Below, piece by piece: positions 24,395 through 33,617 of a DNA stretch of 64,000 nucleotides. A program made the position numbers and the translations under genes. Each line of letters begins with the position of its first letter. Within the stretch, counting starts at the first letter, position 1. The stretch comes from Eubacteriales bacterium (GTDB lineage Bacteria > Bacillota > Clostridia > Oscillospirales > Butyricicoccaceae), in assembly GCA_030524285.1 (NCBI GenBank), contig JAUNGQ010000001.1:62001-126000 (forward strand), read 5' to 3'. The notes under the pieces were generated by a model. That model saw only the letters and a list, made by a program, of their open reading frames with translations. It made no database searches and was not told where the DNA came from.

Positions 24395-24486
24395 TGAAAT
24401 GTAAGGAAGCCGGATAGAGGAATAGTTTACGTTATCAAAAAAACGTTCATTTTTTTTGAATTTAATAGAAAAAGGAGGATTCCAAC

Positions 24487-25407
24487 GTGGGATTTTTCGA
24501 CAAAATCAAACAGGGATTAAAAAAGACAACAGACGCCGTCAGTGAATCGCTTGGCGATGTGATGGCGGCATTCGTCTCAGTGGATGATGATCTGCTGGAA
24601 GAACTGGAAGAAGCAATGATCCTTGCCGATCTGGGCGCGGCAACGGCATCCAATGCAGTAGAGGAGCTGCGGGATCGGGCCAAACATAAACGGATCAACA
24701 CAAGAGAAGAACTGCGGGATGTATTGTGTGATATCCTCAGCGGCATGATGCAGGAGGATACAGGACTGGACATTTCCAACCAGCCAGCAGTAATTTTGGT
24801 CATCGGCGTCAATGGCGTTGGCAAGACGACTACCATCGGTAAGCTGGCAGCAGCGTATACCGCGCAGGGCAAACGGGTGATGCTGGCGGCAGCGGATACG
24901 TTCCGCGCTGCGGCGGCAGATCAGCTCGCTATCTGGGCAGAACGTTCGGGTGCGGATATTGTCCGCCATGAAGAAGGTGCAGACCCGGCTGCGGTTGTTT
25001 TTGATTCCATTGCAGCAGCAAAAGCACGCGGCTGCGATATCATTATCGTGGATACCGCAGGACGCCTGCATAACAAGACGAACCTGATGAATGAGCTGAA
25101 TAAGATTGACCGTGTCATTACCCGCGAACTGCCAAATTCCAGCCGGGAAACCCTGCTGGTGCTGGATGCCACCACCGGACAGAATGCGGTTTCACAGGCA
25201 GAGCAGTTCAATAAAGCGGCAAAGCTGACCGGAATTGTGTTAACAAAACTGGATGGCACCGCAAAGGGCGGCATTGTTGTGGCAATTTCCGCCGGACTGG
25301 GTGTACCGGTCAAGTATGTTGGTGTCGGTGAGGGGATTGATGACCTGATGCCGTTTGAGAAAGAAGCATTTGTGCAGGCACTGCTGCCGATGGAAGGAGA
25401 TGCGTGA
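24487..25407 (+). CDS. ftsY: Signal recognition particle receptor FtsY
   Basis: GTPase that docks SRP-ribosome complexes at the membrane. 306 residues: short N domain without the long acidic A domain, P-loop GVNGVGKTTTIGKLA (from residue 107), AADTFRAAAADQL, DTAGRLHNK, TKLDGTAKGG and the closing GVGEGIDDLMPF. GTG start with AAAGGAGG upstream. Overlaps or abuts rph. Confidence 0.97.
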   Translation: MGFFDKIKQGLKKTTDAVSESLGDVMAAFVSVDDDLLEELEEAMILADLGAATASNAVEELRDRAKHKRINTREELRDVLCDILSGMMQEDTGLDISNQPAVILVIGVNGVGKTTTIGKLAAAYTAQGKRVMLAAADTFRAAAADQLAIWAERSGADIVRHEEGADPAAVVFDSIAAAKARGCDIIIVDTAGRLHNKTNLMNELNKIDRVITRELPNSSRETLLVLDATTGQNAVSQAEQFNKAAKLTGIVLTKLDGTAKGGIVVAISAGLGVPVKYVGVGEGIDDLMPFEKEAFVQALLPMEGDA

Positions 25408-25412
25408 TTACG

Positions 25413-26138
25413 ATGGCAAGACCAGATTTACGGCGCAATGATGAAATGCGCAAGATGAAGCTGGTAAAGGATTTTACCATGCATGCAGAAGGCTCTGTGC
25501 TCATTTCCGTGGGCAACACAAAGGTGCTGTGCAATGCGACGGTGGAAGAGGATGTCCCGCCGCATGTCAGAGGAACCGGGCGCGGATGGGTAACTGCGGA
25601 ATACAGTATGCTGCCGCGTGCCACCAATACCCGGAACCGCCGCGATATCTCTAAGCTCAAGCTGAATGGCAGAAGCGCGGAAATCCAGCGGTTAATTGGA
25701 CGCGCGCTGCGTGCGGTGACAGATATGGAAGCGCTGGGCGAACGTCAGATCATCATTGACTGTGATGTGATTCAGGCAGACGGCGGTACGCGCTGTGCAT
25801 CCATTACCGGCGGCTATGTTGCCCTGTGGCTGGCATGCAAAAAGCTTGTAGACGACGGCGTACTGAAAAAAATCCCGCTGACAGGACAGGTAGCAGCGGT
25901 TTCCGCCGGTATCTGGAACGGTGAACCGATTCTGGATCTGGCATATGAGGAGGATTCCCACGCCATTGTCGATGCCAATTTCGTCATGACCGAAAAGGGG
26001 GAATTTGTTGAAATTCAGGGAACCGGCGAAGGAAGACCGTTTACAAAGGAAGAGCTGAACAAGCTGATGTCCCTTGCCCGCCGCGGTACGGCAAAGCTGT
26101 GCCGCGAGCAGAGAAAGATTACGGGTGAGGTTGGATGA
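25413..26138 (+). CDS. rph: Ribonuclease PH
   Basis: Phosphorolytic trimming of tRNA 3' ends. Starts ARPDLRRNDEMR, followed by GSVLISVGNTKVLCNATVEE and RGTGRGWVTAEYSMLPRAT; LIGRALRAV and IDCDVIQADGGTRCASITG are also diagnostic. About 241 residues. The ATG at 25413 fits homologues that begin with Met just before RPD; a GTG at 25404 overlapping the ftsY stop is closer to AAGGAG and cannot be excluded. Ends by an ATGA overlap with the next gene. Confidence 0.96.
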   Translation: MARPDLRRNDEMRKMKLVKDFTMHAEGSVLISVGNTKVLCNATVEEDVPPHVRGTGRGWVTAEYSMLPRATNTRNRRDISKLKLNGRSAEIQRLIGRALRAVTDMEALGERQIIIDCDVIQADGGTRCASITGGYVALWLACKKLVDDGVLKKIPLTGQVAAVSAGIWNGEPILDLAYEEDSHAIVDANFVMTEKGEFVEIQGTGEGRPFTKEELNKLMSLARRGTAKLCREQRKITGEVG

Positions 26139-26731
26139 AGCTTGTATTCGCATCACATAATAAGGGTAAGATACAGGAAGTGAAGGATATTCTGGGACCG
26201 CTCGGCATTGAAGTCGAGCCGATTCCGGAGGATTTTCCGGAAATTGAAGAAAATGGTACATCCTTTGAGGAAAATGCAAAGATCAAGGCGCGTGCCGTGT
26301 GTCACGCAACCGGACTGCCGGCAGTGGCAGATGATTCCGGCCTGACCGTCGATGCACTGGACGGCTTTCCGGGCATCCATTCCGCACGCTGGGCGGGACC
26401 GGACACGACGGCACAGGAACGCAATCTGCTGTTGCTGGAAAAAATGCTGGCAGTCCCGGATGGACAGCGCGGAGCAGATTTTGTCTGTGTAGCGGCATGT
26501 GTCTTCCCGGACGGTCAGGAAATGACTGTACGCGGGCAATGCCGCGGCACCATTCTGCATGAGGAGCACGGCACTGGCGGCTTCGGTTATGATCCGATTT
26601 TTTGTGTGCCGGAATTTGGCTGCACATTCGGTGAGCTGGAGCAGGAGGTAAAAAACGCAATTTCACACCGTGCACGTGCCTTTACCGCACTGGGCAGTGC
26701 ACTGCGTACAAAACTGGAAGAAGGAGAATAA
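26135..26731 (+). CDS. rdgB: XTP/dITP diphosphatase (RdgB/HAM1)
   Basis: Nucleotide-pool sanitiser that hydrolyses ITP, dITP and XTP to monophosphates. 198 residues with the substrate loop SHNKGKIQEVKDIL, ENAKIKARAV, VADDSGLTVDALDG FPGIHSAR and GTGGFGYDPIF, and the closing SHRARAF. Starts within the rph stop (ATGA), so translation is coupled. Confidence 0.96.
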   Translation: MKLVFASHNKGKIQEVKDILGPLGIEVEPIPEDFPEIEENGTSFEENAKIKARAVCHATGLPAVADDSGLTVDALDGFPGIHSARWAGPDTTAQERNLLLLEKMLAVPDGQRGADFVCVAACVFPDGQEMTVRGQCRGTILHEEHGTGGFGYDPIFCVPEFGCTFGELEQEVKNAISHRARAFTALGSALRTKLEEGE

Positions 26732-26735
26732 AGCA

Positions 26736-27035
26736 ATGCTGACAAGCAAGCAGCGCGCACGGTTGCGTGCGATGGCAAACACATTACATGATACCGTACT
26801 GATTGGCAAGGAAGGCATCACGGATGCGGTAATTGCGCAGGCAGAGGAGGTATTGGAAAAGCATGAGCTGATCAAGATCAAGCTTTTGGAAACCTCGATG
26901 CTGACACCACGGGAAGCACAGGGAATCCTGTGTGAGGAACTGGATGCAGAGCCGGTACAGTGTATTGGTACAAAAATCGTCATTTTCCGCGTTGCCCGTG
27001 AACCGGACAACCGGCACATCAATCCGAACGCATGA
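26736..27035 (+). CDS. yhbY: YhbY-type RNA-binding protein (CRM domain)
   Basis: 99 residues, a single CRS1-YhbY domain; homologues associate with pre-50S ribosomal particles. LTSKQRARLRAMAN, VLIGKEGITDAVIAQAEEVL and ELIKIKLLE are typical, as is the GTKIVIFR strand. ATG at 26736 follows AAGGAG by 8 bases. Overlaps nadD by 4 bases. Confidence 0.93.
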   Translation: MLTSKQRARLRAMANTLHDTVLIGKEGITDAVIAQAEEVLEKHELIKIKLLETSMLTPREAQGILCEELDAEPVQCIGTKIVIFRVAREPDNRHINPNA

Positions 27036-27628
27036 GCCGGATCGGGATTATGGGCGGAACCTTCAATCCGCCGCATAACGGGCATGTACATGCGGCACAG
27101 CAGGCGGTGGAAGCGCTGCATTTTGACAGACTGCTGTTGATTCCGGATAATATCCCGCCGCATAAAGTCATGCCGAAAGGCTCTGCCAGCAGTGAACAGC
27201 GGATGGAAATGACCCGCAGGATGGCAAAGCTGATTCCAGGGGCAGAGGCATCGGATTTGGAGCTGAAGCGCGGCGGCAGAAGCTTTACGGCGGATACCCT
27301 GCGGCGTTTGACTGTGGAAAATCCCGGCAGTAAGCTGTATTTTATCATGGGAACCGATATGCTGCTGACATTGGACAAATGGCGGGAGCCGGAAACCATC
27401 TGCGCCCTTGCAGCGCTCGCCGTGATTGCACGGGATGAAAAAGACCGCGCGGCGATTGCGCAAAAGGCTGCATGGCTGCATGAAACATGGCAGGCACAGA
27501 TAGAGATGATAGACTGTCCGGCATTGCCGGTTTCCTCGACACAGGTGAGGGAAGACCGCAGCGTATGCCGAAACATGGTGCCGCCGGAAATATTTGCATA
27601 TATCGAACAGCAGGGGCTGTATTTTTGA
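27032..27628 (+). CDS. nadD: Nicotinate-nucleotide adenylyltransferase
   Basis: Adenylates nicotinic acid mononucleotide in NAD synthesis. 198 residues with the nucleotidyltransferase motif GGTFNPPHNGHV at 8-19 and VSSTQVRE near the end. ATGA overlap with yhbY. The order yhbY-nadD-yqeK is the standard Firmicutes arrangement; here a truncated repeat separates nadD from yqeK. Confidence 0.97.
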   Translation: MSRIGIMGGTFNPPHNGHVHAAQQAVEALHFDRLLLIPDNIPPHKVMPKGSASSEQRMEMTRRMAKLIPGAEASDLELKRGGRSFTADTLRRLTVENPGSKLYFIMGTDMLLTLDKWREPETICALAALAVIARDEKDRAAIAQKAAWLHETWQAQIEMIDCPALPVSSTQVREDRSVCRNMVPPEIFAYIEQQGLYF

Positions 27629-27657
27629 GATAATGAAACAAAAACGCGCAGAGATAA

Positions 27658-27729
27658 GCCTCCTTCTTGGAGGGAGTGAAACGGCAGGTGGTATGTATCC
27701 TATGCAGCCACTGTGCAACAAACGATAAG
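27658..27729. repeat. Degenerate/truncated dispersed repeat between nadD and yqeK
   Basis: GCCTCCTTCTTGGAGGGAG at the left, then GCAGCCACTGTGCAACAAAC, which resembles the core of the 5224 copy (GCAACCACTGTGCAGTAGAC). The right arm is missing. Confidence 0.55.
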
Positions 27730-27744
27730 GAACGGAGGATAACC

Positions 27745-28308
27745 ATGCTTTATGATGACGAGATGAGAAGAGATATCCTTTCCCGCCTGTCAGGATATCG
27801 GTTGAAGCATACGCTTGGCTGTGAAAAGGCTGCACGCCAGCTTGCGCAGAAATATGGCGCGGATGAGGAAAAATGTGCCTTTGCGATGCTTCTGCATGAT
27901 ATCACAAAGAACTTTTCTCAGGAAGAGCAGTTGAACTTGTGCGAAAAATACGGTATAATACCCAATGATGTCGAAAAAATAGAATGGAAGATGCTGCACG
28001 GAAAAACGGCAGCGGCTATTGCGGCAGATGTTTACGGTGCACCGCCCGATGTGGCACATGCGATTGCGTACCATACGACTGGCTGCGCAGACATGACACT
28101 GTTGGATAAGGTTGTCTATATGGCGGATTACATAGAGGAAAATCGCAGCTTTGACGGTGTCAAGACCGCGCGGAAGCTGGCAGCCTGTAATCTGGATAAA
28201 GCGTTGCTGTATGGATTGAATGCATCCCTGCGTGAGCTCGTGCACCGCGGCAAGCTGATTCATATTGACACGGTTCTTGCGAGAAACTGGCTGATGAATC
28301 ATATGTAG
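27745..28308 (+). CDS. yqeK: YqeK-type HD-domain hydrolase
   Basis: 187 residues. HD-fold metal site from His (LKHTLGCEKAARQLA), LLHDITKNF and the downstream histidines HGKTAAAIA and AIAYHTTG; ends with DKVVYMADYIE. YqeK homologues hydrolyse diadenosine tetraphosphate symmetrically. ATG at 27745 has GGAGG upstream. Located between nadD and the LCP/rsfS genes as in Bacillus and Clostridia. Confidence 0.94.
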   Translation: MLYDDEMRRDILSRLSGYRLKHTLGCEKAARQLAQKYGADEEKCAFAMLLHDITKNFSQEEQLNLCEKYGIIPNDVEKIEWKMLHGKTAAAIAADVYGAPPDVAHAIAYHTTGCADMTLLDKVVYMADYIEENRSFDGVKTARKLAACNLDKALLYGLNASLRELVHRGKLIHIDTVLARNWLMNHM

Positions 28309-28344
28309 GATTTTTTGTACGGATTGTGATGGGACGATAGATGC

Positions 28345-29472
28345 ATGGAAAAAAAAGATAACGCACTGCTTTACCGCGTGCTCAAGATTGTAACGGTGAT
28401 TGCGGCTGTCTGCGTAGTGGGATATTTTGCATTTTGTTACTGGGTGAATGCATATGGTTCGCTGGCTGGCGGAGATAATGTTGATGTGTCAAAGGCCGAT
28501 CAGGGGTCTGCGGTTGTTGTAGACAGCATTGGCCGACGGAGCGGCGTTTTTACGCTGTTTGTCGGCGCTACCGATGAGGAAGGTTTGCGCACCGATACAA
28601 TGATGGTGATTGTGTTCGATACCGAAAAACATACGGCAAATGTTATCAATATCCCGCGCGATACGCTTGTGGATTGTGACCGTACCGGATCGGGACGCAA
28701 GATCAATGCAGCATATGCCTCCGGTGTGGATGAAATGCTGGATGAGGTGAGCACGGTTGTCGGGTTCCGGCCGGATAAGTATGTGGTTGCCAATTTTGAC
28801 GGCATTGCAGATATTGTCGATGTCATTGGCGGTGTGGATTATGACATCCCGTTTGATATGTCCTATCATGACCCGGCGCAGGATCTTTCCATTGAGTTTA
28901 AAAAAGGCAGGCAGCATCTGGACGGCGAGCAGGTTGTAGAATATCTGCGCTGGCGTCACAATGATGACGGTGAAGGCTATGCGGACGGTGATATCGGACG
29001 TGTAACCAAGCTGCAGGATTTCCTTGTGGTTTTAGGAGAAAACGTGCTGTCTCCATCCAATGTATTCAAAATACCAACCATAGCATCGACTGTCGCAAAA
29101 AATGTGGAGACAGACCTGAAAACCTCTCAGATTATCTGGATTGGTATGCAGGGTATGAAGATGGATATGGATAAGGATGTTGCTATGGAAACGCTGTACG
29201 GCGATTCTGCAATGGTAAATTTCGGCAGCAATATCTGGTTCTATATTCTCGATGAGGACATGGTTATCGACCAGATCAATGAAAGCTACAACCCCTATAT
29301 CTTCAAGCTGACGTCAAAGCATTTCAGTATTGTGACCCCGGATACCTATGGCATTTATAGCAGTAGCTGGGAGAATGAAAAGGCGGTCCGCTATGCACTC
29401 TATAAAAGAAATCGAGATAATGGAAGTGGAAGCGGAGAAGTTAGCTCATCGGAAGATGACGAGGATAGATAA
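28345..29472 (+). CDS. LytR-CpsA-Psr (LCP) family protein
   Basis: Membrane-anchored enzyme family that transfers anionic glycopolymers onto peptidoglycan. 375 residues: cytoplasmic basic N terminus, one membrane segment (about 12-33), then an extracellular LCP domain with RTDTMMVIVFD, NVINIPRDTLV, KINAAYASG and the DGEGYADGDIGRVTKLQ block. The C-terminal end is Gly/Ser/Asp/Glu-rich (about 20 residues). The ribosome binding site is weak. Which polymer it attaches is unknown. It follows yqeK by 36 bases. Confidence 0.93.
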   Translation: MEKKDNALLYRVLKIVTVIAAVCVVGYFAFCYWVNAYGSLAGGDNVDVSKADQGSAVVVDSIGRRSGVFTLFVGATDEEGLRTDTMMVIVFDTEKHTANVINIPRDTLVDCDRTGSGRKINAAYASGVDEMLDEVSTVVGFRPDKYVVANFDGIADIVDVIGGVDYDIPFDMSYHDPAQDLSIEFKKGRQHLDGEQVVEYLRWRHNDDGEGYADGDIGRVTKLQDFLVVLGENVLSPSNVFKIPTIASTVAKNVETDLKTSQIIWIGMQGMKMDMDKDVAMETLYGDSAMVNFGSNIWFYILDEDMVIDQINESYNPYIFKLTSKHFSIVTPDTYGIYSSSWENEKAVRYALYKRNRDNGSGSGEVSSSEDDEDR

Positions 29473-29483
29473 CAACATAGTTC

Positions 29484-29501
29484 CCACTCTTATATGAGTG
29501 G
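29484..29501 (+). other. Small hairpin before rsfS
   Basis: CCACTC-TTATAT-GAGTGG, perfect, just upstream of the GAGGAG ribosome binding site of rsfS. No T-run. Confidence 0.4.
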
Positions 29502-29519
29502 AAATGAGGAGACGTTTTT

Positions 29520-29876
29520 ATGCCAAACGATACAAAAGCATATGTCAAAGCCATGGTACAGGCTTTGGACAGCAAAAGAGGCGAGGATATTCAGGTGCTC
29601 AGAGTGGCTGACCTGACCTCAATTGCAGAATATTTTGTCATCTGTACAGCAAACAGCACCACACAGGTCAAAACGCTGGCAGATGAAGTGGAATTCCGTT
29701 TGAAGAAGGACTATGAGGTGGTCCCGCACCATATCGAAGGACATGATTCCGCAAGCTGGATTCTCATGGATTACGGCTTTGCGCTGGTGCATGTATTTCT
29801 GGATTCTGCACGTGAATTCTATGGTTTGGAAAAGCTGTGGAAGGATGCGACAGCAATTCCGACAGACGAGCTGTAA
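29520..29876 (+). CDS. rsfS: Ribosomal silencing factor RsfS
   Basis: Binds L14 on the 50S subunit and blocks 70S formation when nutrients are scarce. 118 residues, single domain, with LRVADLTSIAEYFVICTANS, VPHHIEGHDSASWILMDYG and VHVFLDSAREFYGLEKLW. Standard position after nadD-yqeK. Confidence 0.96.
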   Translation: MPNDTKAYVKAMVQALDSKRGEDIQVLRVADLTSIAEYFVICTANSTTQVKTLADEVEFRLKKDYEVVPHHIEGHDSASWILMDYGFALVHVFLDSAREFYGLEKLWKDATAIPTDEL

Positions 29877-29903
29877 AATGTTTTGCAGGATATTCTTCTA
29901 AAA

Positions 29904-29954
29904 GGCTCCATCCTTTGAGGGAGTTGTCCGCGCTGTCTGCGCGGACTGAGGGAG
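29904..29954. repeat. Dispersed repeat copy between rsfS and leuS
   Basis: GGCTCCATCCTTTGAGGGAG, inner perfect hairpin GTCCGCGC-TGTCT-GCGCGGAC (29926-29946), then TGAGGGAG. The inner stem sequence is again different but complementary. Confidence 0.65.
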
Positions 29955-30030
29955 TTTTATCATAATCCTGCTTGATACCGTAAATAATTATTCATTCGCA
30001 TATATTTCAAATAGATGGGAGCCATTGACA

Positions 30031-32556
30031 TTGGAAAAGTATAACTTTAAATCCATTGAAGCAAAGTGGCAGAAGACCTGGGATGAAAAGCAGGCATTTG
30101 CCGCAACAACGGATTATACCAAGCCGAAGTTTTACGCACTGGTTGAATTTCCGTATCCGTCGGGCGCAGGTCTGCATGTAGGACATCCGCGTTCTTATAC
30201 CGCGCTGGACATCGTTGCCAGAAAACGCCGTATGCAGGGCTATAATGTTCTGTATCCGATGGGCTGGGATGCCTTCGGCCTGCCGACGGAAAACTTTGCA
30301 ATCAAGAATCACGTGCATCCAGCTGATGTTACCAAGCAGAATGTAGCACGCTTTAAGAGCCAGCTCAAGGCGCTGGGTCTGTCCTTCGACTGGAGCCGTG
30401 AGATCAATACGACGGACCCGAGCTATTACAAGTGGACGCAGTGGATTTTCCTCCAGCTGTTCAAAAAGGGACTGGCATATAAGAAGGAAATGGCAGTAAA
30501 CTGGTGCACCAGTTGTAAGTGTGTACTCGCAAACGAAGAGGTTGTCAACGGCGTGTGCGAGCGCTGCGGCAGCGAGGTCATCCGCAAGGATAAGAGCCAG
30601 TGGATGCTCAAGATCACCGAATATGCACAGCGTCTGATTGACGATCTGGATGACGTCAATTATATTGAACGAGTCAAGACCCAGCAGCGCAACTGGATTG
30701 GACGTTCCACCGGCGCTGAGGTTGATTTCACCACCACCGAAGGTGATATTCTGACAATCTATACCACCCGTCCGGATACCCTGTTTGGCGCAACCTATAT
30801 GGTTATCTCCCCGGAGCATCCGATGGTGGAGAAGTGGGCGGATAAACTGGCCAATATCGATGCAGTTCGTGCCTATCGTGAGGAAGCAGCGCGCAAGTCT
30901 GATTTTGAACGTACCGAGCTGGTTAAGGACAAGACCGGCGTCAAGCTGGACGGCGTCCGCGCCATTAATCCGGTAAACGGCAGGGAAATCCCGATTTTCG
31001 TATCCGACTATGTTCTGATGAGCTACGGCACCGGCGCCATCATGGCGGTACCGGCACATGATGAGCGTGACTGGGATTTTGCAAAGAAATTTGATCTGCC
31101 GATTATTGAGGTTGTCAAGGGCGGCAATGTGCAGGAAGCTGCATTTACCGATTGCGCTACCGGCATTATGGTCAATTCCGGTTTCCTTGACGGCATGAGC
31201 GTAGAGGAAGCCAAGAAGGCGATTACCGAATTCCTGACCGAAAAGGGCGTTGGTCATGCGAAGGTGAACTATAAGCTCCGCGACTGGGTATTCTCCCGTC
31301 AGAGATATTGGGGCGAGCCGATCCCGCTGGTACATTGCCAAAAGTGTGGCTGGGTAGCGATTCCGGAATCCGAGCTGCCGCTGGAGCTGCCGAATGTAGA
31401 TTCCTATGAGCCGACAGATGACGGTGAATCCCCGCTGGCACCGATGACCGATTGGGTGAACACTACCTGCCCATGCTGTGGCGGCCCGGCAAAGCGTGAG
31501 ACAGATACCATGCCGCAGTGGGCTGGTTCTTCCTGGTACTTCCTGCGCTATATGGACCCGCATAACGATGATGCACTGGCTTCGAAGGAAGCGCTGGAAT
31601 ACTGGGGACCGATTGACTGGTATAACGGCGGTATGGAGCACACCACACTGCATCTGCTGTACTCCCGTTTCTGGCATAAGTTCCTGTATGATATCGGCGT
31701 TGTACCGTACAAGGAGCCGTATCAGAAGCGCACCAGCCATGGTATGATTCTGGGGCTGAACCCGCACAGCTTCGTCAACCTGCCGGAGGACGAAAAGAAG
31801 AAGCTGATTGAGGAGTTTGGCGATGAAGCAGGTGCAAAGAAGCATCTGAAGGAAAAGTTCGGTGAAATGGCTGACCACCCGGTTGTTAAAATGTCCAAGT
31901 CTCTGGGCAATGTTGTCAATCCGGATGATACCATTGATGAGTATGGCGCAGATACCATGCGTCTGTATGAGATGTTCATCGGTGACTTTGAAAAGTCCGC
32001 TGCATGGTCCCAGAAGGCCATCAAGGGTTGCCGTCGATTCATTGAGCGTGTATGGCAGCTGTTTGATAAGGTACAGCCGGGAGAGGAATACAGCCGTGAA
32101 AATGAGGTTGCAATGCACCGCACCATCCAGAAGGTTACCGAGGATATCGAGGGCCTGAAAATGAATACGGCGATTGCACAGATGATGACCCTGCTGAATC
32201 AGCTGGCTGACAAGGGCGTTAATCGTGCAGAATACAAGACCCTGCTGACGCTGCTCAACCCGTTTGCGCCGCATGTCACCGAGGAGCTGTGGCAGATGCT
32301 GGGTGAAGACGATCTGCTGAGCCTGCATACATGGCCGGAATTTGATGAGAAGAAGACGGTTGAGGCTTCGATCGAGATTGCCGTACAGGTAAATGGCAAG
32401 GTGAAGGGTAAGGTAACCCTGCCGATGGACTGTCCGAAGGATGAAGCGCTGCGCATTGCTATGGAAGATGCCAAGGTGCAGAATGCAATTGCAGGCAAAA
32501 ACGTGGTAAAATCCATCGTTGTACCGAATAAAATCATCAATCTCGTTGTCAAATAA
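30031..32556 (+). CDS. leuS: Leucyl-tRNA synthetase
   Basis: Class I aminoacyl-tRNA synthetase, 842 residues. HIGH-type motif in [15 protein letters not shown], zinc-like cysteines CTSCKC...CERCG, the editing (CP1) domain with [22 protein letters not shown], and KMSKS at about residue 620 ([16 protein letters not shown]). The start is one of two in-frame TTG codons: 30031 lies 9 bases after GGGAG and is preferred over 30025, which is only 3 away. No T-box (no TGGNACCGCG) is visible upstream. No clear terminator follows. Confidence 0.97.
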   Translation: MEKYNFKSIEAKWQKTWDEKQAFAATTDYTKPKFYALVEFPYPSGAGLHVGHPRSYTALDIVARKRRMQGYNVLYPMGWDAFGLPTENFAIKNHVHPADVTKQNVARFKSQLKALGLSFDWSREINTTDPSYYKWTQWIFLQLFKKGLAYKKEMAVNWCTSCKCVLANEEVVNGVCERCGSEVIRKDKSQWMLKITEYAQRLIDDLDDVNYIERVKTQQRNWIGRSTGAEVDFTTTEGDILTIYTTRPDTLFGATYMVISPEHPMVEKWADKLANIDAVRAYREEAARKSDFERTELVKDKTGVKLDGVRAINPVNGREIPIFVSDYVLMSYGTGAIMAVPAHDERDWDFAKKFDLPIIEVVKGGNVQEAAFTDCATGIMVNSGFLDGMSVEEAKKAITEFLTEKGVGHAKVNYKLRDWVFSRQRYWGEPIPLVHCQKCGWVAIPESELPLELPNVDSYEPTDDGESPLAPMTDWVNTTCPCCGGPAKRETDTMPQWAGSSWYFLRYMDPHNDDALASKEALEYWGPIDWYNGGMEHTTLHLLYSRFWHKFLYDIGVVPYKEPYQKRTSHGMILGLNPHSFVNLPEDEKKKLIEEFGDEAGAKKHLKEKFGEMADHPVVKMSKSLGNVVNPDDTIDEYGADTMRLYEMFIGDFEKSAAWSQKAIKGCRRFIERVWQLFDKVQPGEEYSRENEVAMHRTIQKVTEDIEGLKMNTAIAQMMTLLNQLADKGVNRAEYKTLLTLLNPFAPHVTEELWQMLGEDDLLSLHTWPEFDEKKTVEASIEIAVQVNGKVKGKVTLPMDCPKDEALRIAMEDAKVQNAIAGKNVVKSIVVPNKIINLVVK

Positions 32557-32596
32557 GAGCTGGACAAGGTTTTTGTAATAAATACAAAACAATTGC

Positions 32597-32625
32597 TTGA
32601 CAGTCTCTTGGTAAGGCGATATAAT
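32597..32625 (+). promoter_or_regulatory. Consensus promoter of rpsU
   Basis: TTGACA (32597-32602), spacer 17, TATAAT (32620-32625): a perfect sigma-A promoter. Confidence 0.95.
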
Positions 32626-32689
32626 ATATTCACGGCATTTTTGCCGGTGCATAAGCGTTTATTGGCAACGCGCGGAGGGAGGGAAAACA

Positions 32690-32869
32690 ATGTCGGAAAT
32701 CCGCGTAAAGGAAAACGAGTCTCTCGACAGCGCACTGAGAAGATTTAAGAGATCGTGCGCAAAGGCGGGTGTGCTTTCCGAGCTTCGCAAGCGTGAGCAT
32801 TATGAGAGCCCGAGCGTTAAGCGCCGTAAGAAGTCCGAGGCGGCTCGCGCAAAGAGAAGAAAGTATTGA
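32690..32869 (+). CDS. rpsU: 30S ribosomal protein S21
   Basis: 59 residues, very basic: [18 protein letters not shown] at the N terminus, then [17 protein letters not shown] and a tail ARAKRRKY. S21 is needed for initiation on natural mRNAs and sits near the anti-Shine-Dalgarno. Start ATG 32690 with a strong GGAGGGAGGG ribosome binding site. Own consensus promoter and terminator, so monocistronic. Confidence 0.97.
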   Translation: MSEIRVKENESLDSALRRFKRSCAKAGVLSELRKREHYESPSVKRRKKSEAARAKRRKY

Positions 32870-32883
32870 TTACTTGCTCAAAC

Positions 32884-32918
32884 AACACTGGAATGGGAAA
32901 CTGTTCCAGTGTTTTTTG
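32884..32918 (+). terminator. Intrinsic terminator of rpsU
   Basis: AACACTGGAA (32884-32893) / TTCCAGTGTT (32904-32913), then TTTTG. Confidence 0.92.
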
Positions 32919-32919
32919 A

Positions 32920-33087
32920 TGTCTGCATGCATACTTTTGCACGCAGCGGACATACTGGAATTGGAGCAGAAATCCACGGTGTACAGAGCATCTGTATACC
33001 GGCATCCGGACGGCATTGGAGAGAATATATGATAATCAATAACCCGATCCGGACTCTGTAAGCCTGAATCATGTGCCGCGGATGCGG
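32920..33087 (+). other. Gene-free structured stretch between rpsU and the next gene
   Basis: No open frame with a ribosome binding site. A 10-bp hairpin GGTGTACAGA-GCA-TCTGTATACC (32978-33000, one G-U) is followed by GCATCCG, which can pair with CGGATGC about 80 bases later, just before a terminator hairpin. No convincing promoter was found inside. It may be a small RNA or the folded 3' part of a read-through transcript. Confidence 0.35.
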
Positions 33088-33127
33088 GAATACGGTTTCC
33101 TATTTCGATGGGAAGCCGTATTCTTTT
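33088..33127 (+). terminator. Second intrinsic terminator downstream of rpsU
   Basis: GAATACGG (33088-33095) / CCGTATTC (33116-33123), extended inward by TTCC/GGGAA, followed by TTTTG. No gene ends here. Confidence 0.75.
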
Positions 33128-33154
33128 GCATTGGGGATAGAAATATGGTAGAAT
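33126..33154 (+). promoter_or_regulatory. Promoter of the 62-residue membrane protein gene
   Basis: TTGCAT (33126-33131), spacer 17, TAGAAT (33149-33154) with an extended TGG. Confidence 0.65.
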
Positions 33155-33183
33155 AGAAGCAATCAAGACAGGAGGACGAGACT

Positions 33184-33372
33184 ATGGGCAAGGCAGAAAA
33201 GTTTTTCCGTGCAATGGCATGGCTGTGTCTGGGTATTATCATTGGATTCTTCATCGCCCCGATGAAAGAGGGCGTGAACGTCAGCATTTGCAGCAACAAT
33301 ACCGATACGGCATTTGGATGTGATGGCGGCGAAGACGATGAGGACGGACCGGAGGAGCTGGTTCTGGAATAA
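33184..33372 (+). CDS. Small single-span membrane protein, unknown
   Basis: 62 residues. Basic N terminus (GKAEKFFRAM), one membrane segment (about 10-26, WLCLGIIIGFFIAP), and a strongly acidic C-terminal tail (GGEDDEDGPEELVLE). AGGAGG stands 7 bases before the ATG, and the gene has its own promoter and terminator, so it is very likely real. The C terminus probably faces outward by the positive-inside rule. No family recognised. Confidence 0.75.
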   Translation: MGKAEKFFRAMAWLCLGIIIGFFIAPMKEGVNVSICSNNTDTAFGCDGGEDDEDGPEELVLE

Positions 33373-33392
33373 TCTTTTGTGAACAGAACGTA

Positions 33393-33424
33393 AAGAACAC
33401 CCGCATTTGGGTGTTCTTTTTTGA
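33393..33424 (+). terminator. Intrinsic terminator of the 62-residue protein gene
   Basis: AAGAACACCC (33393-33402) / GGGTGTTCTT (33409-33418), then TTTTTG. Confidence 0.9.
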
Positions 33425-33490
33425 ACAGATATGGTATACTAAATACGTTCGGAGAAATGCGAAAATTTGCAGGACATGATTTTATTGAAA

Positions 33491-33541
33491 CTCCTTCTGT
33501 CCGCGCTGCTGGCGCGGCCAGCTTCCTCCAGTGAGGAAGCC
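33491..33541. repeat. Dispersed repeat, diverged short copy
   Basis: CTCCTTCTGTCCGCGC-TGCT-GGCGCGG with a closing TTCCTCCAGTGAGGAAGCC. The closing arm pairs with itself (TTCCTC/GAGGAA), a double change from CTCCCTC/GAGGGAG. Confidence 0.55.
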
Positions 33542-33617
33542 TTTTAAAGGAAAGTCCTGCATTATATTGAGCATGAACGGAAATATCCGAAGTATTACAG
33601 GAAGAGAGCAAAAATCT

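Noticed and set aside
29877-30030. T-box leader before leuS
   Set aside because: No TGGNACCGCG element or specifier-loop features; the gap is filled by a dispersed repeat.
30007-32652. 881-codon minus-strand frame opposite leuS
   Set aside because: Same reason: leuS on the plus strand is certain and the antisense product has Cys/His/Leu-rich nonsense composition.
32769-33032. Plus-strand frame overlapping the end of rpsU
   Set aside because: Out of frame with rpsU, crosses its terminator and lacks a ribosome binding site.
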